DNA of 6,493 bases from an uncultured Clostridia bacterium (lineage in GTDB: Bacteria; Bacillota_A; Clostridia; Oscillospirales; Oscillospiraceae): contig CAMVGI010000078.1 of NCBI GenBank assembly GCA_947166955.1, positions 1 through 6,493 of the forward strand, written 5' to 3'. Below are positions 1-5,912 of the stretch, piece after piece. The translations under genes and the position numbers were made by a program. A model generated the notes under the pieces. It was not told the DNA's origin and did no database searches. It saw nothing but the letters and a program-made list of their open reading frames with translations. How positions within the stretch are numbered: the stretch's first letter is position 1; every line of letters starts with the position of its first letter.

Positions 1-177
1 GCCCATGTTCTCCCGCGTCTTTTCCAGCACCTCGTCGGATACGGCGACGCCCTGAGCGTAGAGCTTTTTCATCGCCGCGTCGCCGGGGGTGAGATACATC
101 AGCAGGAAGGTCAAAAAGCTGACCGCAAGCATGATCCAGCAGAGGTGCAGCAGACGCTTTCCGATGTACTTTCCCAT
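1..177 (-). CDS. ABC transporter permease, DppB/NikB/OppB type (N-terminal part, cut by the window edge)
   Basis: This is the inner-membrane channel subunit of a peptide/nickel-type ABC importer. Only the first 59 residues are present; the rest lies beyond the left edge. The visible protein begins MGKYIGKRLLHL, with a basic start, one hydrophobic helix at about residues 9-29, and then L-T-P-G-D-A at residues 29-34. This matches the hallmark of the family, in which the first helix is followed by an (L/I)xPGDP-like motif. The following stretch, about residues 36-59, is a charged extracytoplasmic helix, as in DppB and NikB. The ATG at 177-175 is preceded by AAGGAGG at 195-189. The gene lies 98 bases downstream of the solute-binding protein on the same strand and is expected to be cotranscribed with it. 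The substrate cannot be read from this fragment. Confidence 0.9.
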   Translation of the reverse strand, partial: MGKYIGKRLLHLCWIMLAVSFLTFLLMYLTPGDAAMKKLYAQGVAVSDEVLEKTRENMG

Positions 178-188
178 GTGCGCGCGCA

Positions 189-195
189 CCTCCTT
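189..195 (-). promoter_or_regulatory. Ribosome binding site of the permease, with a palindromic spacer
   Basis: Read on the minus strand this is AAGGAGG, a near-perfect Shine-Dalgarno sequence. It is 11 bases from the ATG at 177, slightly longer than usual. The bases at 189-178 are a perfect 12-base palindrome (GTGCGCGCGCAC on either strand). It could form a 4-bp stem with a 4-base loop between the Shine-Dalgarno and the start codon. Confidence 0.65.
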
Positions 196-207
196 AAAAC
201 GCCCAAG

Positions 208-242
208 AGGCGGGACCGGCGCGCAGCGCGCCGGTCTCGCCT
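208..242 (-). other. Intercistronic stem-loop between binding protein and permease genes
   Basis: An inverted repeat pairs 208-223 with 227-242 around a 3-base loop. Fifteen of the 16 positions are Watson-Crick pairs. The pair 213/237 is G-T in plus-strand RNA and a C-A mismatch in minus-strand RNA, the transcribed sense here. The stem is very GC-rich. On the minus strand it is not followed directly by a run of T, so it is not a clean intrinsic terminator. In importer operons of this layout, such hairpins often protect or partly terminate the message so that the binding protein is made in excess over the permease. That role is inferred here. Confidence 0.65.
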
Positions 243-275
243 TTCGAGATCCTGATTTTTGTCGTTATTTCCGGT

Positions 276-1862
276 TCAGTTCTTGTCCGTCGCGGCGTTC
301 ACGCCGTAAAAGTCGAACGGGCAGTTCTCCGCGATGCCGCTCACGCCGTTCGCGGTCACCGTGGTCTTGTTGAAAAGGCCCACATAGCCGAACGCGTTGT
401 CGTCGATCGTCATCTGCACGATCTGATTGGCGAGCTGCGCGCGCTTCGCGGCGTCCGTCTCATACTGGAGCTGGTCGATCAGCGCCTCGCTCTCCGCGGT
501 CGGGAATCCCGCCTTCGCCCACTTGCAGTTCTGACGATAGAGCGCGTTGACGGCGTAGTAGGGGTCGCCCGCCTTGTCCGCGATCATGCAGTAGAGCGCG
601 ACGTCGTAATCGCCGGTGGCGACGTAGGTGGCGTCGGGGTCCTCCTGCACGGTAAGGACCGCGTCGATGCCGACATTTTTGAGCTGCTCCTGCATCAAAA
701 GCGCGATGGAGTCGAGCGAGCGCGCGGCGTAGTAGCAGATGTTGAGCGTCAGCGGCTTACCGTTTTTCTCATAGAAGCCGTTTGCGCCGAGGGTGTAGCC
801 GTCCGCTTCCAGAGCGGCCTTCGCCTTCGCGGCGTCGGGAGCGGGCTTGGCGACCTTGCCATAGGGCGCGTTCGCGCCGAACGGGCCGACGGCGGGGGAG
901 ACCGTGCCGCCGAGATAGGCGGCGATGGCGGCACTGTCCACCGTCAGGTTGATCGCCTCGCGCACCTTGTCGTCGAGGCGGGTCTTGTTGAGCACGTAGA
1001 ACTGCAGGCGCGTCGCGGGGATCTCCGTGAGCGTGTAGGTCGCGGGATCGGCGGCGTAGATCTGCTTCGCGGCGGCGGTGACGCTGGTGTAGCCGTCGAT
1101 GTCGCCCGTCTGCATGGCGTTCAGCTTCGTTTCATCGTCCTGCATGTAATAGAAGGTCGCGCCGTCGAGCTTGACGCCGCCGTTCCAATAGGCCGCGTTC
1201 TTCGCAACCTCCACGGTGCCCTCCGGCTCGAAGGACTTCACGACGAAGGGACCCGTGCAGACGGGCGCGTTGTCGAAGTCCGTGGTGGCGTCGAGATCCA
1301 TCATGCCGAACTCGGGTGCGGCAAGGTCGCTGAGCATGGTGGGATAGACGTTCGGCGTGGTGATGGAGAGCGTCTTGTCGCCGCTTGCGGCGAAGGTGAA
1401 GTCCGCGAGATACGCGAAGCGCTCGTTGACCTCCGCGAGGCGCTGGAGGTTGCGGATGACCATGTCGGCGGTGAGCGGCGTGCCGTTCGAAAACGCCGCG
1501 TCGGCAAGCTCGATGTTCCAGGTCTTGCCGTCATCGCTGACCGAGTAGCTCTTCGCGAGCAGCGGCTGGATGGAGAGGTCGTCCGCGACGCGGAACAGCG
1601 TCTCGCTCACGCCGTAGATCGAGGTGTACCAGCCGTAATAGTCCTTGTGGACGTCAATGCTGGGATAGGCGAAGCTCTCCGCGAGGCGCAGGAACTTCGG
1701 CTCTGCGGCGGGCTGCGGCTCGGCGGGCGCTGCCGGCGCTGCCGGAGCTGCCGGAGCTGCCGGAGCGGCGGGCGCGGCGGGCTGGGCGGAGCCGCCGCAG
1801 GCGGCAAGACCCAGCGTCAGGCACAGGGCAAGCAGTAAGGCAAGCAGATTTCTTTTTTTCAT
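276..1862 (-). CDS. Family 5 solute-binding lipoprotein of an ABC importer (NikA/DppA/OppA-like)
   Basis: A 528-residue extracytoplasmic binding protein that captures the substrate for the ABC importer whose permease follows. Residues 1-22 are a lipoprotein signal: MKKR, a Leu/Ala-rich core, and lipobox L-A-A-C with the lipidated Cys at 22. Residues 26-55 are an Ala/Pro linker built from six PAA triplets. The rest shows SBP_bac_5 landmarks in order: the SETLFRV segment, QPLLAKSYSVSDDGKTW, FSNGTPLTADMV, CTGPF, and an AKAALEADGY segment followed by NGKPLTL. The order resembles E. coli NikA closely, but the nickel-site residues recalled for NikA (W398, Y402, H416) seem absent; the region reads D433-P-Y-Y. 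The substrate is therefore open: nickel, a metal chelate or a peptide. The start at 1862 is preferred because the signal peptide begins there and AAGGAAG lies 8 bases upstream. In-frame ATGs further upstream would add MKEDAF or more before the signal. Confidence 0.93.
   Translation of the reverse strand: MKKRNLLALLLALCLTLGLAACGGSAQPAAPAAPAAPAAPAAPAAPAEPQPAAEPKFLRLAESFAYPSIDVHKDYYGWYTSIYGVSETLFRVADDLSIQPLLAKSYSVSDDGKTWNIELADAAFSNGTPLTADMVIRNLQRLAEVNERFAYLADFTFAASGDKTLSITTPNVYPTMLSDLAAPEFGMMDLDATTDFDNAPVCTGPFVVKSFEPEGTVEVAKNAAYWNGGVKLDGATFYYMQDDETKLNAMQTGDIDGYTSVTAAAKQIYAADPATYTLTEIPATRLQFYVLNKTRLDDKVREAINLTVDSAAIAAYLGGTVSPAVGPFGANAPYGKVAKPAPDAAKAKAALEADGYTLGANGFYEKNGKPLTLNICYYAARSLDSIALLMQEQLKNVGIDAVLTVQEDPDATYVATGDYDVALYCMIADKAGDPYYAVNALYRQNCKWAKAGFPTAESEALIDQLQYETDAAKRAQLANQIVQMTIDDNAFGYVGLFNKTTVTANGVSGIAENCPFDFYGVNAATDKN
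1726..1779 (-). repeat. Six-unit 9-base tandem repeat encoding the (Pro-Ala-Ala) lipoprotein linker
   Basis: On the plus strand the units are GGCGCTGCC twice, GGAGCTGCC twice, GGAGCGGCG and GGCGCGGCG. A weaker seventh unit follows at 1780-1788. Each unit encodes one Pro-Ala-Ala triplet at about residues 28-46 of the binding protein, just after the lipidated Cys. Because the unit is 9 bases, slippage would lengthen or shorten the linker without changing frame. The two identical adjacent pairs suggest recent slippage or duplication. Confidence 0.85.
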
Positions 1863-1870
1863 GAACGCAT

Positions 1871-1877
1871 CTTCCTT
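1871..1877 (-). promoter_or_regulatory. Ribosome binding site that fixes the start of the binding protein
   Basis: Read on the minus strand this is AAGGAAG, 8 bases before the ATG at 1862-1860. Together with the lipoprotein signal starting exactly at that ATG, it selects this start over the in-frame ATGs upstream. Confidence 0.6.
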
Positions 1878-1927
1878 CATTGTTCTCAAAACGGCAAAAA
1901 ACGCCATTTTGGAGCTGGTCGGGAAGC

Positions 1928-1956
1928 ATTATAGACCATGGCTTTTTGTTTCGGAA
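1928..1956 (-). promoter_or_regulatory. Probable promoter of the importer operon
   Basis: On the minus strand a perfect -10 hexamer TATAAT lies at 1933-1928. A weak -35 candidate TTCCGA, matching 3 of 6 consensus positions, lies at 1956-1951 with a 17-base spacer. Transcription would start near 1921, giving a leader of about 60 bases before the ATG at 1862. The weak -35 sits inside one arm of an inverted repeat, which fits a promoter controlled by a bound regulator. That control is inferred. Confidence 0.6.
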
Positions 1957-1983
1957 GCCCCCGGGGGGGATATTTTTCCGAAA
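1949..1983. repeat. 8-bp inverted repeat overlapping the importer -35 (possible operator)
   Basis: TTTCGGAA at 1949-1956 is exactly the reverse complement of TTCCGAAA at 1976-1983. The 19 bases between them include CCCCCGGGGG at 1958-1967, itself self-complementary. The left arm covers the -35 candidate of the minus-strand promoter. It could be a two-half-site operator. A transcript-level hairpin is less likely because the repeat lies upstream of the predicted start site. Confidence 0.45.
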
Positions 1984-2046
1984 GGCTTTGCGCCGCGGGA
2001 CGCAAACAGCGCGTATCGGACGCGCCGCGCGCTCCGACGGCCGAAT

Positions 2047-2059
2047 TACAAATATTGTA
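2047..2059. repeat. 13-base AT-rich palindrome (possible operator)
   Basis: TACAA at 2047-2051 and TTGTA at 2055-2059 are perfect reverse complements around ATA. The palindrome lies about 30 bases upstream of the plus-strand -10 at 2093 and is AT-rich in a GC-rich setting. It has the size and symmetry of a small dimer-binding site. No regulator family is recognised. Confidence 0.35.
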
Positions 2060-2089
2060 CTACCGGACGATGCGCGGAGGCGTTCGGCG

Positions 2090-2098
2090 TGATAAAAT
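2090..2098 (+). promoter_or_regulatory. Probable extended -10 promoter of the lipoprotein pair
   Basis: TGATAAAAT contains TGn directly before TAAAAT, which matches the -10 consensus at 5 of 6 positions. No good -35 is seen 16-18 bases upstream; an extended -10 can do without one. Transcription would start near 2105, giving a leader of about 80 bases before the ATG at 2186. Confidence 0.45.
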
Positions 2099-2185
2099 GA
2101 AAAAAACGGGAAGGACGCGGCAAAAATGGAAAATGCTTTGCGAACGGAGCATAGGCACGTGCGAAACAAGAAAGGAAAAACTGTC

Positions 2186-3163
2186 ATGCGTATTGCGGCA
2201 ATTCTGCTGTGCGCGCTGTCGATCTTCGGGCTCGGCGGCTGCCAAAGGGCGGAGACGCCCTCTCCCGAACCTGAACCCACGACGGGCGGCGTGACGAATA
2301 AGACCGACGCCGCCGCGCCGAAGACCATCGCGTCGAAGGAGATTGCGGAATATTATGTAAACTTTATGCTCGGCGGCGAATGGTCAAGGGGGCATAAGAA
2401 CGTTTTTTATACGTTTGAGGTCAAGCCGGACACGAACGGCGTTTTGACGGCGTCGGAGACCGTCACGGGCGTGAGCGCCCCCGCGGACAAGGCGCTGCTG
2501 GATGCGTTGCAGGGGATCGTCGACGAGTACAGGCTCGCGGAGCAAAACGGCGTTTACAAGCTCACGGCGGGCGTCGATCCGTCGGAGTTCGGGCCCTGCA
2601 CGCTGACGGTGAACTATGCCTCGGGCGAGAAACTGACCTTTACGGTCGACAACGAACCGTATGCGGAATGGGCGCGCGCGACGTATCTCGCGTTTGCCGG
2701 GTGGTTTGCCTCGCAGGGGAACGAGGCGCTGCTGCCGCCTGACTACGAGAGCATGATCGCGGATATTACGATCACCTTCAAGGACCCGGGCAGCGGCAAG
2801 CGCTATGCCTACGGCTTTGACAAGGAGCCGGACGACGAGGGACACCGCGTTTTCGGCCGCAGCATCGACGGCAAGACGGAGCGGGTGTCCGTCTTCAACA
2901 CGTGCTTTTTCTATGACGACGTCAGCCGGCTCGTGCGCGGATACGATTTGCGGGCGTACGACCTCTCCTCGCCGCTTGGCGGCTATGAGCGGACGGAGGA
3001 GGACGAGAAAAACCCCGTCTCCGCCGCCCTGCGGCTGGGTATTCGGTTTGAAGACGGACACGAGATCTCCGTGGCCACAAGCGCCGAGAGCGTGATCGAG
3101 GAGCTTGCGCCGCTGCTTTTCGATTTGTTCGATTACTTTGACGAGCTGTTCCCGAGCAACTGA
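2186..3163 (+). CDS. Uncharacterised lipoprotein with two related domains (first of a tandem pair)
   Basis: A 325-residue predicted surface lipoprotein; the function is not recognised. Residues 1-19 (MRIAA, a hydrophobic core, then L-G-G-C) are a lipoprotein signal with the lipidated Cys at 19. Residues 20-35 are a Pro/Glu/Thr-rich linker. Two regions follow with the same order of elements, at about 75-178 and 209-322. Each starts Y-x-F-x-x-x-P-D, has a helix ending in a YxLA or YDLR motif, a strand pair with a Gly turn (ASGEKLTF; EDGHEISV), and a closing amphipathic helix ending in WF or YF. The start at 2186 is chosen because similarity to the next gene begins at this Met, and AAAGGA lies 9 bases upstream. 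An in-frame ATG at 2126 with its own AAGGA is the alternative. The next gene follows after 15 bases, so the two probably form an operon. Confidence 0.85.
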   Translation: MRIAAILLCALSIFGLGGCQRAETPSPEPEPTTGGVTNKTDAAAPKTIASKEIAEYYVNFMLGGEWSRGHKNVFYTFEVKPDTNGVLTASETVTGVSAPADKALLDALQGIVDEYRLAEQNGVYKLTAGVDPSEFGPCTLTVNYASGEKLTFTVDNEPYAEWARATYLAFAGWFASQGNEALLPPDYESMIADITITFKDPGSGKRYAYGFDKEPDDEGHRVFGRSIDGKTERVSVFNTCFFYDDVSRLVRGYDLRAYDLSSPLGGYERTEEDEKNPVSAALRLGIRFEDGHEISVATSAESVIEELAPLLFDLFDYFDELFPSN

Positions 3164-3165
3164 CG

Positions 3166-3171
3166 AGGAGG
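3166..3171 (+). promoter_or_regulatory. Ribosome binding site of the second lipoprotein
   Basis: AGGAGG is placed 7 bases before the ATG at 3179. A second site, GGGAGG at 3196-3201, lies 10 bases before the in-frame ATG at 3212. Both starts are therefore possible, and both leave an intact lipoprotein signal. Confidence 0.6.
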
Positions 3172-3178
3172 AAACGGC

Positions 3179-4171
3179 ATGAGAACACGAGGAAAGGGAG
3201 GATGGCGCGCCATGCGTATCGCGGCGGGGCTTCTTTCACTTTTGACGCTCTTGGGCCTCGGCGGGTGCAAAAAGCCCGGCGAGTGCGGCGGCGTGACGGA
3301 CAAGACCGACCGCAGGGCGCCGAAGACCATCGCGTCGAAGGATATCGTGGACTATTACGCGACCTTCTGCCTCACGGGCGAGTGGTCGGGCGGACGGGAG
3401 AGCGCGTTCTATACGTTTGAGATCAAGCCGGACGACGGCGGCGTGCTCACGGCGTCCGAGAAAACCACGGGCGTGAGCGCTCCGGCGGACAAGGCGCTGC
3501 TGGACGCGCTGCAGGGGATCGTCGACGAACAGGAGCTTGCCCAATGGAACGGCGAGTACCGCACCACCGCGGGGCTGCCGCCGGAGTTTTGGCCCTGCAC
3601 GCTGACCGTTGGCTACGCCTCGGGAGAAAAGCTGACCTTTACGCACGACAACGATCCGCGGGCGCAGTGGGCAAAGGAGACGTACCTCGCATTCGCGGAT
3701 TGGTTCGCGGCACAGGGCATTGATTCGCTGTTCCCGCCCCAGACGGTCACGGGAAAAGTGACGAACGTTTCGCTCACGTTTAAGGACGCCGCCGCCGGAA
3801 AAGCGTATGATTACGGCATCTGGACGGAGCCGGACGAGGCGGGGCGGCGCGTGCTGTTCCGCATGGGCGACGGCGGGAAGGACGAGACCCCGCTTGCCGA
3901 CATGAGCGCCTTCTGCGACGGCGTCACCGAAATCATGCGCCGCTACGATCTGCGCCCCTACGTCGTCCGCTCGGCACTCTACGGCTACGAGCAGACGGAG
4001 AAAGACCGGCAGGACCCCTTCTCCAACGACCTTGAGCTGGTCTTCTGGTTTGACGAGACCGATAACGGCGACCAACTGGTCATCCACACGAGCGTTCCGG
4101 ACGAGATCGACAGGCTCCGTCCGCTGCTTTGCGAGCTGACCGGCTATTTCGACGCGCAGTTCCCGGGATGA
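3179..4171 (+). CDS. Uncharacterised lipoprotein, tandem paralogue of the preceding gene
   Basis: A 330-residue paralogue of the upstream lipoprotein, also of unrecognised function. It has a basic start, a hydrophobic core and lipobox L-G-G-C with the Cys at residue 30 (19 if translation starts at 3212). Its linker is short (KKPGECGG). From the VTxKTD motif to the xPP motif before the second domain, a hand alignment gives about 106 identities in 150 positions. The second half is clearly less alike but keeps TFKD, PYxYG-like and EPD segments. The longest shared run is 21 residues, encoded at 2465-2527 and 3467-3529. Two starts are plausible: ATG at 3179 has AGGAGG 7 bases upstream, while ATG at 3212 has GGGAGG 10 bases upstream and is where similarity to the first copy begins. 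Placed 15 bases after the first copy, it is probably translated from the same message. Confidence 0.85.
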   Translation: MRTRGKGGWRAMRIAAGLLSLLTLLGLGGCKKPGECGGVTDKTDRRAPKTIASKDIVDYYATFCLTGEWSGGRESAFYTFEIKPDDGGVLTASEKTTGVSAPADKALLDALQGIVDEQELAQWNGEYRTTAGLPPEFWPCTLTVGYASGEKLTFTHDNDPRAQWAKETYLAFADWFAAQGIDSLFPPQTVTGKVTNVSLTFKDAAAGKAYDYGIWTEPDEAGRRVLFRMGDGGKDETPLADMSAFCDGVTEIMRRYDLRPYVVRSALYGYEQTEKDRQDPFSNDLELVFWFDETDNGDQLVIHTSVPDEIDRLRPLLCELTGYFDAQFPG

Positions 4172-4183
4172 TCGTTTTTTGAT

Positions 4184-4212
4184 TTGCCGCCGCGGGATTT
4201 CTGTGCTATCCT
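4184..4212 (+). promoter_or_regulatory. Probable promoter of the sensor gene pair
   Basis: A -35 candidate TTGCCG (4184-4189, 4 of 6 to consensus) and a -10 candidate TATCCT (4207-4212, 4 of 6) are separated by exactly 17 bases. The -10 is preceded by TGC, giving an extended -10. Transcription would start near 4219, about 25 bases before the GTG at 4245. The short GCTA/TAGC inverted repeat at 4205-4217 straddles the -10. No convincing terminator lies between the second lipoprotein and this promoter, so readthrough is also possible. Confidence 0.45.
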
Positions 4213-4244
4213 GTAGCAAAGCAACGAGAAAAGGGGGCGCGGGC

Positions 4245-5912
4245 GTGCCGCATACCAGCAAGCAGACAAAACGGCATATCCTTTGGTTCGCCGCGGCCAT
4301 CCTTTTGACGGAGACCGTCCACGTCCTGACGCCGCAGCCTATCCCGCTGCATCAAACGGCGACGCTGATGTACTGCGGTATCCTGATCGCGTGGATCCTG
4401 ACGGTGCAAAGGCGCGTGATCCAATGGCACATCCGCCGCTATCTGATCGCCGCTGCGGGCGCTTGCGCACTGCTCTTTATCCTGCGCGCGTGCCGGTGGA
4501 ATTTCTTCACCTCGTCGCAGGATGTCTCCCGCTACCTCTGGTACAGCTATTACATTCCGTTTGCGATCGCGCCGCTTTGCCTGTTCAGCGCCGCGAAATG
4601 CGTCGGGAGACGCTGGGCGGACGCGCCGCTGCGCTATGTCCGGTGGCTGTGGCTCCCCTGCGGAGCGATGATCCTGGGCTTTCTCACAAACGATTTGCAC
4701 GGCGCGGCGTTTCACATCACGGCATACCGTGACGAAAAGTACGTCTATACGCACGGTTGGCTCTATATGGCACTGGTGGCATGGACCGCCGCGCTGCTGC
4801 TTTGGGCGTTCTCCGCGCTGCTGCGCCGCTCGCTTGCGCTGGGATGCAGACGTTTCTGGTACGTTCCGACGGCGTGGATGGCGACGTTTACCGCGCTGAT
4901 CGCTTTCTTTCTGGCGAACGGCGGCTCGCCGCATCTGGGGCGCTTCAGCCTCTACAACTTTCAGGAGGTTTGGACGGCGCTGATCGTGGGGACGGCGGAG
5001 TGCTTCATACAGATCGGCATGATCCCCTCCAACAACGATTATGAGGAGATATTCCGAAAATCGCACTGGGACGCGGCGCTGACCGACCGCGAGGGAAACG
5101 TGGCCTATCGCTCCGCCGGCTCGTTCCTGCCGACGAGCGCGCAGCTCAACGCGGCGCGGTGGGAGCCTGTTCCCGTCGATGCAAACCATGTGCTGCACGC
5201 GCAGGAGATCAGCGGCGGCGTTTCCTGCTGGCTGGTCGACCGCACGCGCATCAACGAAACGAATGAGCGGATCGCGGAGGCGGTGGAGTATCTGAAGGAG
5301 GAGAACGACCTTCTCGCCGAAGAAAACCGCGTCCGCGCGGCGCGCGCCGCCTATGAGACGCAGAACCTTATCTACGACGGCGTGATCCCCGTCGTGCAGT
5401 CCCAGCTTTCCGAGGCGGAGCGCCTGCTGCACGATGTGACGGCGGACGGGGAGACCTACCGGCGGGGGATGCTGCGCGCGATGATCCTGTGCGACTATGC
5501 CAAGCGGCGCATCAATCTGTCGCTCGTCGCGCACGGCACGGTCGAGATCTCCTCGAACGAGCTGGTGCTCTCGATTCGCGAGACGCTGGAATATCTCGGC
5601 GCGGGCGGCGTCGAAACGGCGCTGGAATGCACCGGAACGGGGATGTTCCAGACCGAGCGGATCATGATGGCGTACGATTTCTTCGAGACGGTTTTGGAGG
5701 CGGCCCTACCGGATATCGGCGCGCTGTTCGTCAACATCGAAACAAACGGCGCGCTCCAGCTCAAGCTCGTCATGGAAACGCCGTCCGCCCTGCCGGACGG
5801 GGATTGGTTCGCGCGCCAGCGCCAAAAGCTTGACGCGGAGGTCGAATTCCGCCGCGAGGAGGACGGAGGCTACGCGCGCCTTTCTTTTAAGAGCGGAGGC
5901 GCGGACGGATGA
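4245..5912 (+). CDS. Multi-helix membrane sensor with degenerate histidine-kinase-like C-terminus
   Basis: A 555-residue membrane signalling protein. Eight hydrophobic segments lie at about residues 12-29, 39-55, 66-84, 97-118, 132-147, 171-193, 205-224 and 240-260. With the T-N-D-L-H motif at 148-152, they resemble the histidine kinase N-terminal 7TM domain. A PAS-like stretch follows at about 265-335 (ALTDREGNVAYRS), then a charged coiled coil at 336-370, a helical region at 371-430, and an alpha/beta region at 431-550. In the last part, YDFFETVLEAAL (477-488) sits where kinases carry the N-box, but no Asn is seen there. No phospho-acceptor His of H-box type and no DxGxG motif were found. 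It may be a pseudokinase or a very divergent GHKL protein. The GTG at 4245 is preferred: GGGGG at 4233-4237 is 7 bases upstream. A TTG at 4179 has no ribosome binding site. The end overlaps the next gene by 4 bases. Confidence 0.8.
   Translation: MPHTSKQTKRHILWFAAAILLTETVHVLTPQPIPLHQTATLMYCGILIAWILTVQRRVIQWHIRRYLIAAAGACALLFILRACRWNFFTSSQDVSRYLWYSYYIPFAIAPLCLFSAAKCVGRRWADAPLRYVRWLWLPCGAMILGFLTNDLHGAAFHITAYRDEKYVYTHGWLYMALVAWTAALLLWAFSALLRRSLALGCRRFWYVPTAWMATFTALIAFFLANGGSPHLGRFSLYNFQEVWTALIVGTAECFIQIGMIPSNNDYEEIFRKSHWDAALTDREGNVAYRSAGSFLPTSAQLNAARWEPVPVDANHVLHAQEISGGVSCWLVDRTRINETNERIAEAVEYLKEENDLLAEENRVRAARAAYETQNLIYDGVIPVVQSQLSEAERLLHDVTADGETYRRGMLRAMILCDYAKRRINLSLVAHGTVEISSNELVLSIRETLEYLGAGGVETALECTGTGMFQTERIMMAYDFFETVLEAALPDIGALFVNIETNGALQLKLVMETPSALPDGDWFARQRQKLDAEVEFRREEDGGYARLSFKSGGADG

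Larger units (their letters stand above)
1863..2185. other. Divergent intergenic control region (323 bases)
   Basis: No credible gene was found here. The region separates the minus-strand importer operon from the plus-strand lipoprotein pair and holds both sets of promoters. It is visibly richer in A and T in places than the flanking genes. It contains the minus-strand -10/-35 pair, an 8-bp inverted repeat around that -35, a 13-base palindrome, and a plus-strand extended -10, each listed separately. An in-frame ATG at 2126 could add 20 residues to the first lipoprotein. It is disfavoured because similarity to the second lipoprotein starts at the ATG at 2186. Confidence 0.7.

Noticed and set aside
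1891..1914. Small hairpin with A and T tracts in the importer leader (AAAACGGC, A-rich loop, GCCATTTT)
   Set aside because: The stem has a C-A mismatch and only three G-C pairs. It is too weak to call an attenuator or riboswitch.
1861..2294. Short plus-strand open frames in the divergent region
   Set aside because: They overlap the promoters and the lipoprotein start. Their composition is not protein-like and they have no recognisable motif.
2384..3061. Minus-strand open frame of 225 codons opposite the first lipoprotein
   Set aside because: The composition is again antisense in type, with no ribosome binding site of note. The opposite strand is supported by its paralogue.
4161..4180. Possible terminator after the second lipoprotein (T run at 4175-4180)
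   Set aside because: The T run is present, but only a 3-bp stem can be formed before it, so it does not meet the pattern of an intrinsic terminator.
4179..4244. 22-codon N-terminal extension of the membrane sensor from a TTG
   Set aside because: No ribosome binding site precedes the TTG, and the stretch overlaps the probable promoter. The GTG at 4245 has a purine-rich site at proper spacing.
3236..4300. Minus-strand open frame of 354 codons opposite the second lipoprotein
   Set aside because: The translation is rich in Arg, Val and Gln with no domain or signal, which is typical of an antisense shadow in GC-rich DNA. The plus strand has a clear lipoprotein with a paralogue.
4206..5534. Minus-strand open frame of 442 codons opposite the membrane sensor
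   Set aside because: It is rich in Arg, Gln and Asp and lacks a fold signature, and it mirrors the helix-coding plus-strand gene. It is judged a shadow.
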